Counted from the stretch's first letter, positions 16,341 to 25,961 are shown. The stretch is DNA of 37,980 nt from an uncultured Spirochaetaceae bacterium (GCA_944389975.1 CALXOH010000003.1:1-37980), one strand, 5' to 3'. Translations and numbers: made by a program. Notes: generated by a model not told the origin, from the letters alone.

Positions 16341-18911
16341 ATGGAAAGGGAAGAAAACGAACTGACTCCGATGATGAGGCAATATGCCCAGATCAAGAAA
16401 GAGCACCAGGACAAGGTGCTCTTCTTCCGCCTGGGTGACTTCTACGAGATGTTCTCATCCGATGCCCGGGAAGTCTCGAGACTTCTGAACCTCACCCTTA
16501 CCCACAGGGGTTCCGAGTTGATGTGCGGCATACCCTACCACGCTGCAAAAGGGTACATCAAAAGGCTCTTGGAAGCGGGAAAGAAGGTTGCGATATGCGA
16601 ACAGACCGAGATGTCTGGGGACTCAAGGAAGCTATGCGAGAGAAAGGTCGTCGCGATATACACCCCTGCGACGGTAGTCGAGGATGATTTCCTCTCATCC
16701 CTCGATTCTTCGTACATACTCTCTGTCTTCCAGGATAAGAGCGGGCTTTACATCGCCTATTCTGATATCACGAGCGGGGACTTCAAACTCTCGGTACTAC
16801 CTTTGGATAAGAACTACAAGCTTCTTGACGACAAACTGATGATGATCATGCCCAAGGAGATACTCATCGAGGATGACCTGTATTACTCATCGAAGGCTCT
16901 GAAGATGCTTCTCGACTCAACGGAAGCCATGGTCACTCCGCTTCCTTCCTTCTACTTCGAGAAGCGAAGCGCGTACAAGGAACTCGAGGCGCAGTTCTCA
17001 TCCCACATACTCTCATCGCGCTCAATCGAGGAGGCCTCCCCCCAGTCCAGGGTTGCTGGTGCGCTTCTACGCTACATGAGGGAGATGAGGAAGGAGAGCC
17101 TTCCGCAGCTTGACATAATAGAGTGGGAGAACGGGGATGAGCACCTCTTCCTCTCAAGTGCGAGCATAAAGAGCTTGGAACTGGTGAAGAACCAAAGCGA
17201 CGGGGGAAGCCAGATGACCCTCTTTTCCGCGGTGAACAGGACCAGGACCAGTTCCGGTGCAAGGCTGTTGAAAAGAGAGATACTCAACCCTCTTGCAAAC
17301 GTCGGTGAGATACTGGCCCGGGAGGATTGGGTCGAACGCTTTTATGAAAATAACGAAGAGCGTGAAAGCGTACGGAAAGCGCTCTCCGGGATATCCGATG
17401 TGGAGAGGATAGCAACGAGGATGGAGATGGAGAAGACCCAGCCAAGGGACCTTGTCGCGTTCTCGGACTCCCTTTCATCTCTGATGTCGATCCTCGATGG
17501 AAAAGAGGATCTTTTGAAGCTTTCCGACGACGAAGTCGACTTCGAGAGCCTGGTGGAGTTCTCGATCGAGATTGAAAAGGGGATCAACAGGGAGTGCACG
17601 AACATCCAGAGCGAGGGAACGATCATACTCAAAGGGTACGACGAAGAGTATGACAAGATACTTTCGTTCGCCAACGACAACAGCTTCATGCTCACATCCT
17701 ATATGGAGAAACTCAAGGAAGAATACGGGATAACGAGCATGAAGCTCTCGGAGAACAGGATAATAGGGCATTTTCTTGAAGTCTCAAAGCGTGAAAGCGA
17801 TAAAATCCCGCCGTTTTTCATCAGAAGGCAGACTTTGGTCTCTTCAGAGCGCTACACAACTGAAGAGCTTTCGAATATGGAAAATGAGATCGTAAGGGCC
17901 AAGGAGAGTGCGTTTTCATACGAGAAAAAGCTTTACAAGAACTTCGTAGGGAAAGCCAAGGATCTCTCTCTGGAGATAAGGAAGATGGGCGGGATGATTT
18001 CGCGACTTGACTTCTTCTCATCCCTTGCCGAGCTTTCACGACAGATGTCGTACGTACGGCCCGTGCTATCCGAGGACGGGAGCGTGGAGATAAGAAACGG
18101 AAGGCATCCCGTGGTCGAGAGCTACATGAACAGAAGCGATTACGTTCCGAACTCCTTCTCGACGGAAAAGGGGCGGTTTTCCCTTGTAACAGGCCCGAAC
18201 ATGGCGGGTAAGAGCACCTATTTGAGGGAAGTTGCGCTCATCGCGATACTCTTCCAGATCGGGTCGTTCGTCCCTGCCGAGAGTGCAAGACTTCCTGTGT
18301 TTGACAAGCTTTTCTCCAGAGTCGGCGCATCTGACAACCTTGCGCGCGGAGAGTCGACGTTCCTTGTGGAGATGTCTGAAAGCGCCGAGATATTGCGCTC
18401 CGCCACATCACGCTCGTTGATAATCATGGATGAGATAGGAAGGGGTACGAGTACGGAGGACGGGATGGCGATTGCGTATGCGATAATGCAATACCTGAAG
18501 AAGCTCGGGGCTGTCACTTTGTTCTCAACCCATTACAGGGAGCTGTCGGGACTCGATCCGGATGGAGTTTCATTGTTGACTATGGAGGTCGAGGAGGAAA
18601 AGAGCGGGATAAGGTTCCTCAGAAAGGCTGTCGAGGGGGTTGCCAAAAGCTCGTACGGAATACACGTTGCAAAGATCGCAGGGCTTCCCAGATCCGTGAT
18701 AAAGGATGCAAAGGACTTCCAGAAAAGGCACTTCGATCTCTTCGAGAGTATCTCTTCAGGGCAGCAAAGCCTCTTCCAGGGGGATGATGAGGAGTCCGTA
18801 TACGAGGAAGCGGGGAAGGAGATCGCTTCTTTCGACATCGACAACTCGACTCCGATGGAAGCGTTCCTCTTCATCAGGGAGCTGAAGAAAATGCTTGAAG
18901 GAAAACAATGA
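16341..18911 (+). CDS. mutS: DNA mismatch repair protein MutS
   Basis: MutS recognises base mismatches and starts repair with MutL. The 856-aa protein has the N-terminal mismatch-binding motif GDFYEMF with Phe34 and Glu36, the connector and lever/clamp domains, and a C-terminal ATPase with Walker A GPNMAGKS at 618-625, Walker B LIIMDEIGRGTS, and the STHYREL switch. Length is normal. It begins 7 bp after bamA, with GAGAAAG as a modest ribosome binding site, so it probably shares the bamA transcript. It is followed by a promoter-like sequence for the next operon. Confidence 0.97.
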   Translation: MEREENELTPMMRQYAQIKKEHQDKVLFFRLGDFYEMFSSDAREVSRLLNLTLTHRGSELMCGIPYHAAKGYIKRLLEAGKKVAICEQTEMSGDSRKLCERKVVAIYTPATVVEDDFLSSLDSSYILSVFQDKSGLYIAYSDITSGDFKLSVLPLDKNYKLLDDKLMMIMPKEILIEDDLYYSSKALKMLLDSTEAMVTPLPSFYFEKRSAYKELEAQFSSHILSSRSIEEASPQSRVAGALLRYMREMRKESLPQLDIIEWENGDEHLFLSSASIKSLELVKNQSDGGSQMTLFSAVNRTRTSSGARLLKREILNPLANVGEILAREDWVERFYENNEERESVRKALSGISDVERIATRMEMEKTQPRDLVAFSDSLSSLMSILDGKEDLLKLSDDEVDFESLVEFSIEIEKGINRECTNIQSEGTIILKGYDEEYDKILSFANDNSFMLTSYMEKLKEEYGITSMKLSENRIIGHFLEVSKRESDKIPPFFIRRQTLVSSERYTTEELSNMENEIVRAKESAFSYEKKLYKNFVGKAKDLSLEIRKMGGMISRLDFFSSLAELSRQMSYVRPVLSEDGSVEIRNGRHPVVESYMNRSDYVPNSFSTEKGRFSLVTGPNMAGKSTYLREVALIAILFQIGSFVPAESARLPVFDKLFSRVGASDNLARGESTFLVEMSESAEILRSATSRSLIIMDEIGRGTSTEDGMAIAYAIMQYLKKLGAVTLFSTHYRELSGLDPDGVSLLTMEVEEEKSGIRFLRKAVEGVAKSSYGIHVAKIAGLPRSVIKDAKDFQKRHFDLFESISSGQQSLFQGDDEESVYEEAGKEIASFDIDNSTPMEAFLFIRELKKMLEGKQ

Positions 18912-18926
18912 TAGGTGAAATGGGAA

Positions 18927-18955
18927 TTGACAAGTGTTTTTCTTCTCGGTAAGCT
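18927..18955 (+). promoter_or_regulatory. putative promoter of the rimP-nusA-infB operon
   Basis: A perfect -35 TTGACA (18927-18932) is followed after 17 nt by TAAGCT (18950-18955), a 3 of 6 match to the -10 consensus. The predicted start is near 18962, which places the hairpin at 18982-19003 inside the leader. The -10 is weak, so confidence is moderate. Confidence 0.45.
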
Positions 18956-18981
18956 CAAATCAAGTTTCATTAAAGTAATTT

Positions 18982-19008
18982 AAGGGACCGTTCAGGGTCC
19001 CTTTGTTT
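18982..19008 (+). terminator. terminator or leader attenuator before rimP
   Basis: AAGGGACC (18982-18989) pairs perfectly with GGTCCCTT (18996-19003) around a 6-nt loop, followed by TGTTT. It lies 71 nt after the mutS stop and ends only ~7 nt before the rimP ribosome binding site. It can end the mutS transcript. If the TTGACA promoter at 18927 is real, it also sits in the rimP-nusA leader as an attenuator. Confidence 0.65.
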
Positions 19009-19023
19009 ATGTTTAGGAGGATT

Positions 19024-19500
19024 ATGTTAACTAATGACGGAAAGGATCTTCCTCTTTACAAGGAAATCCTGCCATTTGTAAACGCACTGGGCCTTGATTT
19101 GGTCGAAGTCAGGAAGAACGAGACCAAGGGTGGCGTTGTGATGTGCATAATCGTCTCCCGGAAAGATGGAAGTGTGACCACCGGGGATTTGGAAGGGGTG
19201 TACAACGTGCTATACCCGCGCTATCAAGTGAAGTACACGCGCTCGCTTGAAATGGAAGTGTCGAGCCCCGGGATCGAGCGTACGATCAAGGACGTCCTCG
19301 AGTTTCCGCTATTTGTCGGAAAGAGCATCAAAGTCTACGTGCCTTCCCTCTCTTCCTACGTCACCGGCGTGATACGTTCGGCATCCACATCCGATGTAAT
19401 TGTCGGAGACTACAGGATAATAGACAAGGATGAAGGGGGAGACGAGATGTCGATCCCCTATGATGATATTGCCAAGGCTAAACTTGACGGAGGGCTTTAG
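19024..19500 (+). CDS. rimP: ribosome maturation factor RimP
   Basis: RimP binds the small ribosomal subunit and helps S12-dependent assembly of the 30S head. The 158-aa protein has the N-terminal LGLDLVEVRKNE region and the signature VSSPGIERTIKD, then an SH3-like C-terminal domain. I chose ATG 19024 because AGGAGG is at 19015-19020, although the 3-nt spacing is short. ATG 19009 and TTG 19003 are in frame but overlap the hairpin and the binding site. It is the first gene of the rimP-nusA-infB-rbfA-truB-ribF-rpsO-pnp run, and nusA begins 2 bp after the stop. Confidence 0.93.
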   Translation: MLTNDGKDLPLYKEILPFVNALGLDLVEVRKNETKGGVVMCIIVSRKDGSVTTGDLEGVYNVLYPRYQVKYTRSLEMEVSSPGIERTIKDVLEFPLFVGKSIKVYVPSLSSYVTGVIRSASTSDVIVGDYRIIDKDEGGDEMSIPYDDIAKAKLDGGL

Positions 19501-19502
19501 TA

Positions 19503-21038
19503 ATGAGTTTGGATCTAAGGAATGAAATCGATGCGATGATCAATGACAGGAAGATGGACGAAGAACAGGTCCTTGCCCTGATTGAAGACATGATCAAGAG
19601 CGCATACAAGCGAAAGTACGGAACTGACGAGAACGTGAAGGTCGTATTCTCGGATGACAAGAGGACGATGAGCGTATTCCAAGTCAGAAAAGTAGTAGAG
19701 GAAGAGAACTGGTACAGCGAATTTACTGAAATCCCTGTCGAGGATGCCGAAGAGATAGTCGGGCATGAAGTAAGCGTGGGGGAGGAAGTCGAGATCGAAC
19801 TCGATCCGAAGTCGTTCGAATCCTCATCTGTGCAATCTGCAAAGCAGCGCGGTCAGCAGATCGTCAAGGAGTACTACAACGACAAAGTGTACGCGGATGC
19901 AAAGAGGAAGGAAGGAAAGCTCATCTATGGTGAGATAACAAGGGAGAGGGAAGACAGGAGCTACCTTGTGAACCTCAACATGGAGATCGAAGCGGTATTC
20001 CCGTACAGGGCCCAGTCCCCGAGGGAGACTTATCAGATCCAGCAGAAATACAAATTCCTCGTAGAGCGGGTTGAGAAAGCTGACGCACAGCCTTCCGAAG
20101 GCCAGGAAAAAGATCGGAGGAAGGGACGGAAAGAGCGTGGCGTCAGGATATTCCTCACCCGCGCAAGCAAGGATTTCGTGAAAGCGTTGATCGAAAACGA
20201 AGTTCCCGAGATCGGAAGCGGGGATGTCGAGATCAAGGCGATCGCACGCCAGGCAGGCATGAGGACAAAGATAGCTGTCGATTCGAAAAAGAGCGACGTG
20301 GATCCCGTCGGTGCAGTCGTAGGTGCAAAGGGTTCGAGGATCCAGACTGTCAAAACCGAATGCGAAGGCGAGATGATCGATGTTGTACGCTACTCGTCAG
20401 ATCCCTTGGAGTTCGTTGCAAATGCGTTGATTCCCGCACAGGTTGACAAAGTCGTGATAATCGATGCAGAGAGCAGGCACGTTGTGGCTGTAGTTGATGA
20501 AAACCAGCTCGGGCTTGCCATCGGGCAGGGCGGCGTGAACGTCAAGCTTGCCAAAGCGATTACCGACTGGAACATTGAAGTGAAGACTCCTGCACAGTTT
20601 GAAGAGATGAGCGAGATCAGGAAGATCTACACTGAAGTAGAGGATCTCTTCGGAAAGAAGGATGAGATTGAGGAAGTTGAAAGCGAAGAAGTGACGGACG
20701 ACGAGGAAGTCGCTGAAGCTGCAAACGAGGAACTCGTTCCCGATGAGGGAGTCGGCGGGGAACTCGAAGAGGATGAGATGTCCATCGACGAGCTTTCGCT
20801 TGGAGATGAACTGACCAACAAACTCAAGTCGGTCGGAATCTTCTCAGTCCAGAAATTCTTCGATCTGGATGAGGAGCAACTCAAGGCAATGGGCCTCTCA
20901 GACGAGGATATAAAGGAAGTCAACGACAGCGTCGAGATCGAGGAAGAGGATGAGTTCGAATGCCCGAACTGCCATCAGATGGTGCCTGAAGGTTCGACAG
21001 TTTGTCCTTTTTGTGGTGCAGAGTTCGAGTTCGAGTAA
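19503..21038 (+). CDS. nusA: transcription factor NusA with C-terminal zinc ribbon
   Basis: NusA binds RNA polymerase and RNA and controls pausing, termination and antitermination. The 511-aa protein has the N-terminal polymerase-binding domain (to ~residue 125), an S1 domain (~135-200) with a basic insert (EKDRRKGRKERG), then two KH domains (PVGAVVGAKGSRI and LGLAIGQGGVNVKLA). An acidic Glu-rich linker (~390-425) and a helix-hairpin-helix-like repeat (LGDELTNKLKSVGIFSVQKF) follow. The last 27 residues hold CPNC (Cys487, Cys490) and CPFC (Cys501, Cys504), a short zinc-ribbon pattern that E. coli NusA lacks. It sits between rimP and infB as in most bacteria. Confidence 0.96.
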   Translation: MSLDLRNEIDAMINDRKMDEEQVLALIEDMIKSAYKRKYGTDENVKVVFSDDKRTMSVFQVRKVVEEENWYSEFTEIPVEDAEEIVGHEVSVGEEVEIELDPKSFESSSVQSAKQRGQQIVKEYYNDKVYADAKRKEGKLIYGEITREREDRSYLVNLNMEIEAVFPYRAQSPRETYQIQQKYKFLVERVEKADAQPSEGQEKDRRKGRKERGVRIFLTRASKDFVKALIENEVPEIGSGDVEIKAIARQAGMRTKIAVDSKKSDVDPVGAVVGAKGSRIQTVKTECEGEMIDVVRYSSDPLEFVANALIPAQVDKVVIIDAESRHVVAVVDENQLGLAIGQGGVNVKLAKAITDWNIEVKTPAQFEEMSEIRKIYTEVEDLFGKKDEIEEVESEEVTDDEEVAEAANEELVPDEGVGGELEEDEMSIDELSLGDELTNKLKSVGIFSVQKFFDLDEEQLKAMGLSDEDIKEVNDSVEIEEEDEFECPNCHQMVPEGSTVCPFCGAEFEFE

Positions 21039-21053
21039 TATACAAGGTGGAAG

Positions 21054-23612
21054 ATGTCAGAAGAAAAGAACAATAACGTAAGAATTGCAGAGAACGACGG
21101 CAAGAAGAAGATAATCATCAAGAAAAAACCTACCGTCGTGAAGGTAAAGCTTAAGGAAGAGATGCAGCCTGAGAAGGAGGTGAGGAAGGAAAGCCTCCCT
21201 CCTTTGGAGGAGAAGAAGGATGATAGGAAAGAGGAGAGCAAAGTCTCCGTGATCGCATCATCCCCGAATGCAAAGGCGAAGGAGAACATCGCACGCGACA
21301 AGGTCATAAGCGGTCATGTGTTCCAGCCGAAGAGCACCCCGAAAGTCTCGAGCACCCGTATCTCATCCCCGCTTCATAACGGCCCTGTGATCATCAAAAG
21401 CGCCAATCTTCCCCCTGTGCCCGGACAAAAGAGCGCAGAAAGCGAAAGAAAGGGACCACGCGTCGCAGGAGTAGTCGGCGGCCGCCCTGTAGGCGGACAG
21501 AGGCGAGACGGGCAGTTCAGGCCACGACAGGGGCAGCAGAGGAATTTCCAGAACAACTATCAGAACGGACAGCGCCCTGTCAGAAACGGCCAGAGCTTCT
21601 CCCCCCAGCGTCAGGGCGGACAGTTTTCGAGGCAGGGGCAGCCTTCCAATTTCCCTCAGCGCCCGGGATTTGCCGGAAAGAACACAGGCGTTTCCCAGAT
21701 GGAACTCAATCAGAAGGGAAATCAGAAGAGAAACCCGAATGCCAACAAGAAAAGGGATTTCGAGAGGGGAAACCGCACCGAGCAGCAGGAGATCGATTTC
21801 CAGTTCAAAGCGAAAAAGCATACCGATCGATCGGCAGCAGTCCCCTCCAAGATCGACATCATGGAGAACATCACCGTTGCAGATCTTGCCAAGAAGATGA
21901 ACCTCAAGGCTTCGGATATCATCTCGAAGCTTTTCCAGATGGGAATGATGGTCTCGATAAACCAGCAGATCGACTATGAGACGGCTGCGATCATCGCAAG
22001 CGAATACGGGTGTGAAGTCCACCTCGTTTCCCTTTATGATGAGACTGTCATCGAAAGCGAGGAAGACAGGCCCGAGGACATGGTTCCCCGCGCTCCGATC
22101 GTTACGATCATGGGACACGTCGACCACGGAAAGACAAAGCTGTTGGATGCAATCCGCTCAAGCGACGTCGCATCCCACGAGTTCGGAGGAATCACACAGC
22201 ACATCGGTGCGTACAAGGTGTACGTGAAGGACAAAGGCAACATAGTCTTCCTGGATACCCCGGGCCATGCCGCGTTCTCCATGATGAGGGCACGCGGTGC
22301 ACAGGTTACGGACATCGTAGTCCTTGTCGTTGCTGCAAACGACGGCGTAATGCCGCAGACAAGGGAGGCGATTGATCACGCGAAGGCTGCAAACGTACCT
22401 ATCATAGTTGCGATCAACAAGTGCGATCTGCCAGAGGCGAACCCCGAACGGGTAATGCAGCAGCTTTCAGAGATAGGGCTGATGCCGGAGGAGTGGGGAG
22501 GTCAGACTCTCTTTGTCCGAATCTCTGCATTGAAGAAAGAGGGAATCGACGAGCTGTTGGATACGATCCTCCTCGAGTCCGAGATGCTCGAACTGAGGGC
22601 AAACCCGAATTGCAGGGCGGTTGGAAAGATCATCGAGTCCAGAATCGACCAAGGGCGTGGTACCGTCGCAACCGTCATCATCGAAAAGGGTACGCTCCAT
22701 CAGGGCGATTACTACGTTGCGGGAATCTACCCCGGACGCGTAAGGGCGATGTTCGATGACAAGGGAAAGAAGATCCAGAGCGCAGGCCCCAGCGATCCCG
22801 TGGAGATCATAGGGCTTTCGAACATTCCGTCAGCGGGCGATCCGTTCCAGGTTACCGAGGATGAGAAGCAGGCGAGGATGGTCGGTGCGAAGAGACAGGA
22901 ACTTGAGAGGCTCGGAGAGGGCAGGGGTGGAAACAAGATCACACTCGAGAACCTCAACGAGAAGATCAAGGAAGGTAAGGTTACGAACTTCAACGTCATC
23001 ATCAAAGGCGACGTCCAAGGCTCGGTTGAAGCCTTGCAAGGTGCTTTGGAAAAGCTCAGTACCGACGAGATCAAGCTCTCGGTACTCCGCGCAAGTGCAG
23101 GTGCGATCATCGAGAGCGACATTACGCTTGCAAGCGCATCCGATGCGATCGTCATAGGCTTCAACGTCCGTCCGACTCCGAAAGCACAGGCTCTTGCCGA
23201 GAAAGAGAAGGTCGAGATCAAGAAGTACAACATCATCTACGATGTAGTGGACGACATCAAGAGCGCGATGGAAGGAATGCTCAGCCCCGAGATCAAGGAA
23301 GTCGACATCGGAACGTGCGAAGTCAGGGATACCTTCAAGGTTCCGAAGATCGGAATCATTGCAGGTTGCTACGTTACATCCGGAAAGGTCGAACGCTCTG
23401 CATTCGTACGCGTCATCCGCGACAGCATACAGCTTAACCAGAACCTCATCAGGATCTCATCGCTCAAGAGGTTCAAGGACGATGCAAGGGAAGTCAACGA
23501 AGGCTATGAATGCGGTATCGGACTTGAAGGCTGGCAGGATCTGCAGATCGGGGACGTTTTGGAGATAGTCGAACAGGAAGAAATCAAGAGGACGTTGGAA
23601 ACAAATGAGTGA
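21054..23612 (+). CDS. infB: translation initiation factor IF-2
   Basis: IF-2 is the GTPase that brings fMet-tRNA to the 30S subunit and promotes subunit joining. The 852-aa protein starts at ATG 21054 after AAGGTGGA. Residues ~1-80 are Lys/Glu rich. Residues ~140-220 are a disordered Gly/Arg/Gln/Asn-rich region with repeated QRRDGQ/RQGQ-like units. The IF2N helical domain follows near 263-330. The G domain has G1 GHVDHGKT at 354-361, DTPGH, and NKCD. Domains II-IV complete it. The Gln/Gly/Arg-rich part resembles RNA-binding low-complexity tails, but this region varies freely in IF-2. It overlaps rbfA by 8 bp. Confidence 0.97.
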   Translation: MSEEKNNNVRIAENDGKKKIIIKKKPTVVKVKLKEEMQPEKEVRKESLPPLEEKKDDRKEESKVSVIASSPNAKAKENIARDKVISGHVFQPKSTPKVSSTRISSPLHNGPVIIKSANLPPVPGQKSAESERKGPRVAGVVGGRPVGGQRRDGQFRPRQGQQRNFQNNYQNGQRPVRNGQSFSPQRQGGQFSRQGQPSNFPQRPGFAGKNTGVSQMELNQKGNQKRNPNANKKRDFERGNRTEQQEIDFQFKAKKHTDRSAAVPSKIDIMENITVADLAKKMNLKASDIISKLFQMGMMVSINQQIDYETAAIIASEYGCEVHLVSLYDETVIESEEDRPEDMVPRAPIVTIMGHVDHGKTKLLDAIRSSDVASHEFGGITQHIGAYKVYVKDKGNIVFLDTPGHAAFSMMRARGAQVTDIVVLVVAANDGVMPQTREAIDHAKAANVPIIVAINKCDLPEANPERVMQQLSEIGLMPEEWGGQTLFVRISALKKEGIDELLDTILLESEMLELRANPNCRAVGKIIESRIDQGRGTVATVIIEKGTLHQGDYYVAGIYPGRVRAMFDDKGKKIQSAGPSDPVEIIGLSNIPSAGDPFQVTEDEKQARMVGAKRQELERLGEGRGGNKITLENLNEKIKEGKVTNFNVIIKGDVQGSVEALQGALEKLSTDEIKLSVLRASAGAIIESDITLASASDAIVIGFNVRPTPKAQALAEKEKVEIKKYNIIYDVVDDIKSAMEGMLSPEIKEVDIGTCEVRDTFKVPKIGIIAGCYVTSGKVERSAFVRVIRDSIQLNQNLIRISSLKRFKDDAREVNEGYECGIGLEGWQDLQIGDVLEIVEQEEIKRTLETNE

Positions 23613-23973
23613 GCACCAGAAGGAAAGGATCAAGGCACGCTTGATCGAAAGCGTGTCCATGATGATCGTAGGCGGGGAGATAAAAGACCCCCGCTTGAAT
23701 ACGCTTTGTTCCATAACTGACGCGGACCTCAGCCCGGACTATGCATACGCAACACTCTACGTCTCATCCCCGTTCTCAGACGGATCGTTGGACAAGTCCG
23801 TCAAAGCGCTTAACAGCGCATCATCCTTCATCCAGTCAAGGATTGGAAAGATACTGAAGACCAGGAACACACCTGTCCTTACATTCAAGAAGGATGTTTC
23901 GTTCAGGGAGGGGGAGAGGCTTTCGAGCCTCATCTCATCGCTTGTCAAGGACGACGATGTCAGAGAATCTTGA
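23605..23973 (+). CDS. rbfA: ribosome-binding factor A
   Basis: RbfA is a small KH-fold protein needed for late 30S maturation and 16S 5'-end processing. The 122-aa product has the family pattern: a basic N-terminal helix, then DPRLNTLCSITDADLSPD, a YATLYVS strand, and the PVLTFKKD segment. Start ATG 23605 lies inside the end of infB (8-bp overlap). The 3' end overlaps truB by 17 bp, so translation of the three genes is likely coupled. Confidence 0.92.
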   Translation: MSEHQKERIKARLIESVSMMIVGGEIKDPRLNTLCSITDADLSPDYAYATLYVSSPFSDGSLDKSVKALNSASSFIQSRIGKILKTRNTPVLTFKKDVSFREGERLSSLISSLVKDDDVRES

Positions 23974-24793
23974 GATCAGGATAGAGGACAAGAGGGAGGG
24001 GGAGACCTCTTTTTCCTCCCTCTACCCGGTAAAGAGGGAGAGAAAGGGAAAGAAGGTCGGGCACGCCGGAACCTTGGACAAGTTCGCTTCCGGCTTGATG
24101 ATCGTGCTTGTCGGAAACGCGACGAAGCTCAATCCGGTCTTCTCATCTTTTTCAAAGAGCTACAGGGCGACATTGTGCTTTGGAAAGGAGACCGACACCC
24201 TCGATCCGGAAGGAAATGTAGTTGCAAGGTCAGGAGTTCCCTCACTTTCCGATATAGAGCGCACCATCCCCCTTTTCATCGGTAAACAGATGCAGAGACC
24301 ACCGTTGTACTCTGCACTCCATGTCAACGGGCGCAGGGCGTACGAGATTGCAAGAAGCGGGGAGAATGTTGATATGAAGGAGCGGGAAATAGAGATATAT
24401 TCGATATCTCTTCTCTCGTACGATCCGCCTTACCTCGTACTGGATCTTGAAGTCTCGAAAGGAACGTACATAAGGAGTTTTGCAAGGGATTTCGCATCAA
24501 GTATGGGAGTTTCTGCATACCTATCGGCACTCCGCCGACTCACCATAGGTCCCTATGACCTCGGCGACGTTGGAAAGGATACCATGTCCCTACTGGAGAA
24601 AAGCGGGCTTTTCTCAATTCTCACGCTCGACGGGAAGTATAGAAAACTGATCGAGAACGGTACGCTTGAGCGTTCGTTCGTCACCTCTGACACGGACGAA
24701 GGGAAACGTTACAAGATTGCATGTCTTGAAGGCGAACCATTCCAGATCATCTACGACGACGGAAGGAAGTTGAAGGGGATTGCGAGGTTCTGA
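23957..24793 (+). CDS. truB: tRNA pseudouridine-55 synthase TruB
   Basis: TruB converts U55 of the tRNA T-loop to pseudouridine. The catalytic motif GHAGTLDKFASGL is present with Asp41. YRATLCFGKETDTLD and the QRPPLYSALHVNGRRAYE region also fit the family. I chose ATG 23957, with AAGGA at 23946-23950, giving 278 aa. The open frame continues upstream only as an out-of-frame shadow of rbfA. The N-terminus before the motif is short and polar. Its TGA overlaps the ribF ATG by one base. Confidence 0.95.
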   Translation: MSENLEIRIEDKREGETSFSSLYPVKRERKGKKVGHAGTLDKFASGLMIVLVGNATKLNPVFSSFSKSYRATLCFGKETDTLDPEGNVVARSGVPSLSDIERTIPLFIGKQMQRPPLYSALHVNGRRAYEIARSGENVDMKEREIEIYSISLLSYDPPYLVLDLEVSKGTYIRSFARDFASSMGVSAYLSALRRLTIGPYDLGDVGKDTMSLLEKSGLFSILTLDGKYRKLIENGTLERSFVTSDTDEGKRYKIACLEGEPFQIIYDDGRKLKGIARF

Positions 24794-25602
24794 TGGAAGT
24801 ACTGTCGTTCTCTCATCTTGTTTCAGGAAAGTATTCAGACATCCCGTTTGATCTCACGATAGGAGTGTTTGACGGGATGCACAGGGGGCATAGGAAAATA
24901 ATCGATGCCCTTTTGGATAGCGCGAAAAGAGACTTTGCATCCTCTTTGATAATCACATTCGACAGGAACCCGAAGAGAAAGGGGCTGCCATTTCTCGATT
25001 CAGAGAACATGAGGCTTGAGAAGTTCCGCTCCACCGGGGTGGATTTTCTTGCAGTGATTGACTTTTCTCCCGATTTTGCTAAAATGTCGGCGTTGGAGTT
25101 CGCATCTCTCCTTTCTGAAAACTTATATCTCAAGAGATTGGTGGTCGGAAGGGATTTCAAATGCGGATGTCCCTCGAGGCAACTCGATGGAAAAGGATTG
25201 GCCGAGGCTGTATCGAAGCCGGGGATGGATGTTCAAGTCACGTTCGTCGACTACCTCATGCTCCCGGACGGGGAAAGGATCTCGTCAAGTCTTATCCGTG
25301 AAACTCTTGCCAAAGGGGATATGGAGGAGTATTTTCTCCTCTCCGGCCAGTCATTCTTGGTGGACATGAAGGTGTTTCCTTCCTCATTCCGCTCAGGTGT
25401 ACTGACTATAAGCTTTTCACCGCAGTCACAGCTTCTGCCGTCGGCAGGGGCATATGATGCAACGATTCTGGATGATGACGGTTCGTCGTTCGACGGCCTG
25501 TTGGAACTTGACGGGCAATCGGGTAGGTTCGTTTTCTCTTCCAGTTTGGTTGGATGTCGCGTGGAAAGACTCAAATCGCTCGTAATTAGGAGAAGAAGAT
25601 GA
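24793..25602 (+). CDS. ribF: RibF-type FAD synthetase with degenerate riboflavin kinase half
   Basis: Bifunctional RibF makes FMN and then FAD. Here the N-terminal nucleotidyltransferase is well kept: TIGVFDGMHRGH at residues 22-33, FDRNPKR, a GRDFKCG block, and the ISSSLIRETLAKGDMEEYFLLSGQSF segment near 157-183. The C-terminal ~85 residues should be the kinase. They lack the FPTAN motif and the downstream catalytic Glu region. Only a PSAGAYDATI stretch recalls the PxxGVYAV strand. Total length is 269 aa against ~305-315 usually. So adenylyltransferase activity is likely, while kinase activity is doubtful. It starts at ATG 24793 overlapping the truB stop and overlaps rpsO by 4 bp. Confidence 0.9.
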   Translation: MEVLSFSHLVSGKYSDIPFDLTIGVFDGMHRGHRKIIDALLDSAKRDFASSLIITFDRNPKRKGLPFLDSENMRLEKFRSTGVDFLAVIDFSPDFAKMSALEFASLLSENLYLKRLVVGRDFKCGCPSRQLDGKGLAEAVSKPGMDVQVTFVDYLMLPDGERISSSLIRETLAKGDMEEYFLLSGQSFLVDMKVFPSSFRSGVLTISFSPQSQLLPSAGAYDATILDDDGSSFDGLLELDGQSGRFVFSSSLVGCRVERLKSLVIRRRR

Positions 25603-25865
25603 TCACAAGCGAACAAAAGAAGGAAATCATCGAGAAGTTCGGCACGAACTCGCAAAACACCGGAGACAGCAAAGTGCAGGTTGCTCTCCTCTCTGCAAGG
25701 ATCAACGACCTTCAGGGCCACTTCAAGGCAAATCCAAAGGATCATGCATCACGTCGTGGACTTTTGAAGCTCGTAGGTCAGAGAAGAAGGCTTTTGAAGT
25801 ACATTCGCGAAAGGGACATCGACGAGTACAGAAAGCTCATTGCCGACCTCAACCTCAGAAAGTGA
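25599..25865 (+). CDS. rpsO: 30S ribosomal protein S15 (uS15)
   Basis: An 88-aa protein of exactly the usual S15 size. It shows the conserved TGDSKVQVALLSARI motif, the HFKANPKDHASRRGLLKLVGQRRRLLKYI core that binds the 16S three-way junction, and a C-terminal helix. ATG 25599 overlaps the ribF stop (ATGA). A hairpin with a T run follows before pnp, as in many bacteria where rpsO and pnp are separated by a terminator. Confidence 0.98.
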   Translation: MITSEQKKEIIEKFGTNSQNTGDSKVQVALLSARINDLQGHFKANPKDHASRRGLLKLVGQRRRLLKYIRERDIDEYRKLIADLNLRK

Positions 25866-25872
25866 TGAAAAC

Positions 25873-25907
25873 GCGGAGGGGGATGGATCATCCCTTTCCG
25901 CTTTTTT
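25873..25907 (+). terminator. intrinsic terminator between rpsO and pnp
   Basis: GCGGA (25873-25877) pairs with TCCGC (25897-25901) and GGGAT (25880-25884) with ATCCC (25890-25894). Two G-T wobbles join the stems, making a 12-bp hairpin around GGATC, followed by six T (25902-25907). It probably ends part of the rpsO transcript. In E. coli the same interval also holds an RNase III site that controls pnp. Confidence 0.85.
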
Positions 25908-25961
25908 ATCGTTGGCAGGAAAAAGAACAAGAAAAGAACAAATCAGGAAGAAGGAAAAGTT

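Noticed and set aside
23894-23956. Longer N-terminus for truB
   Set aside because: The added residues are an out-of-frame reading of rbfA and basic low-complexity; ATG 23957 has AAGGA upstream.
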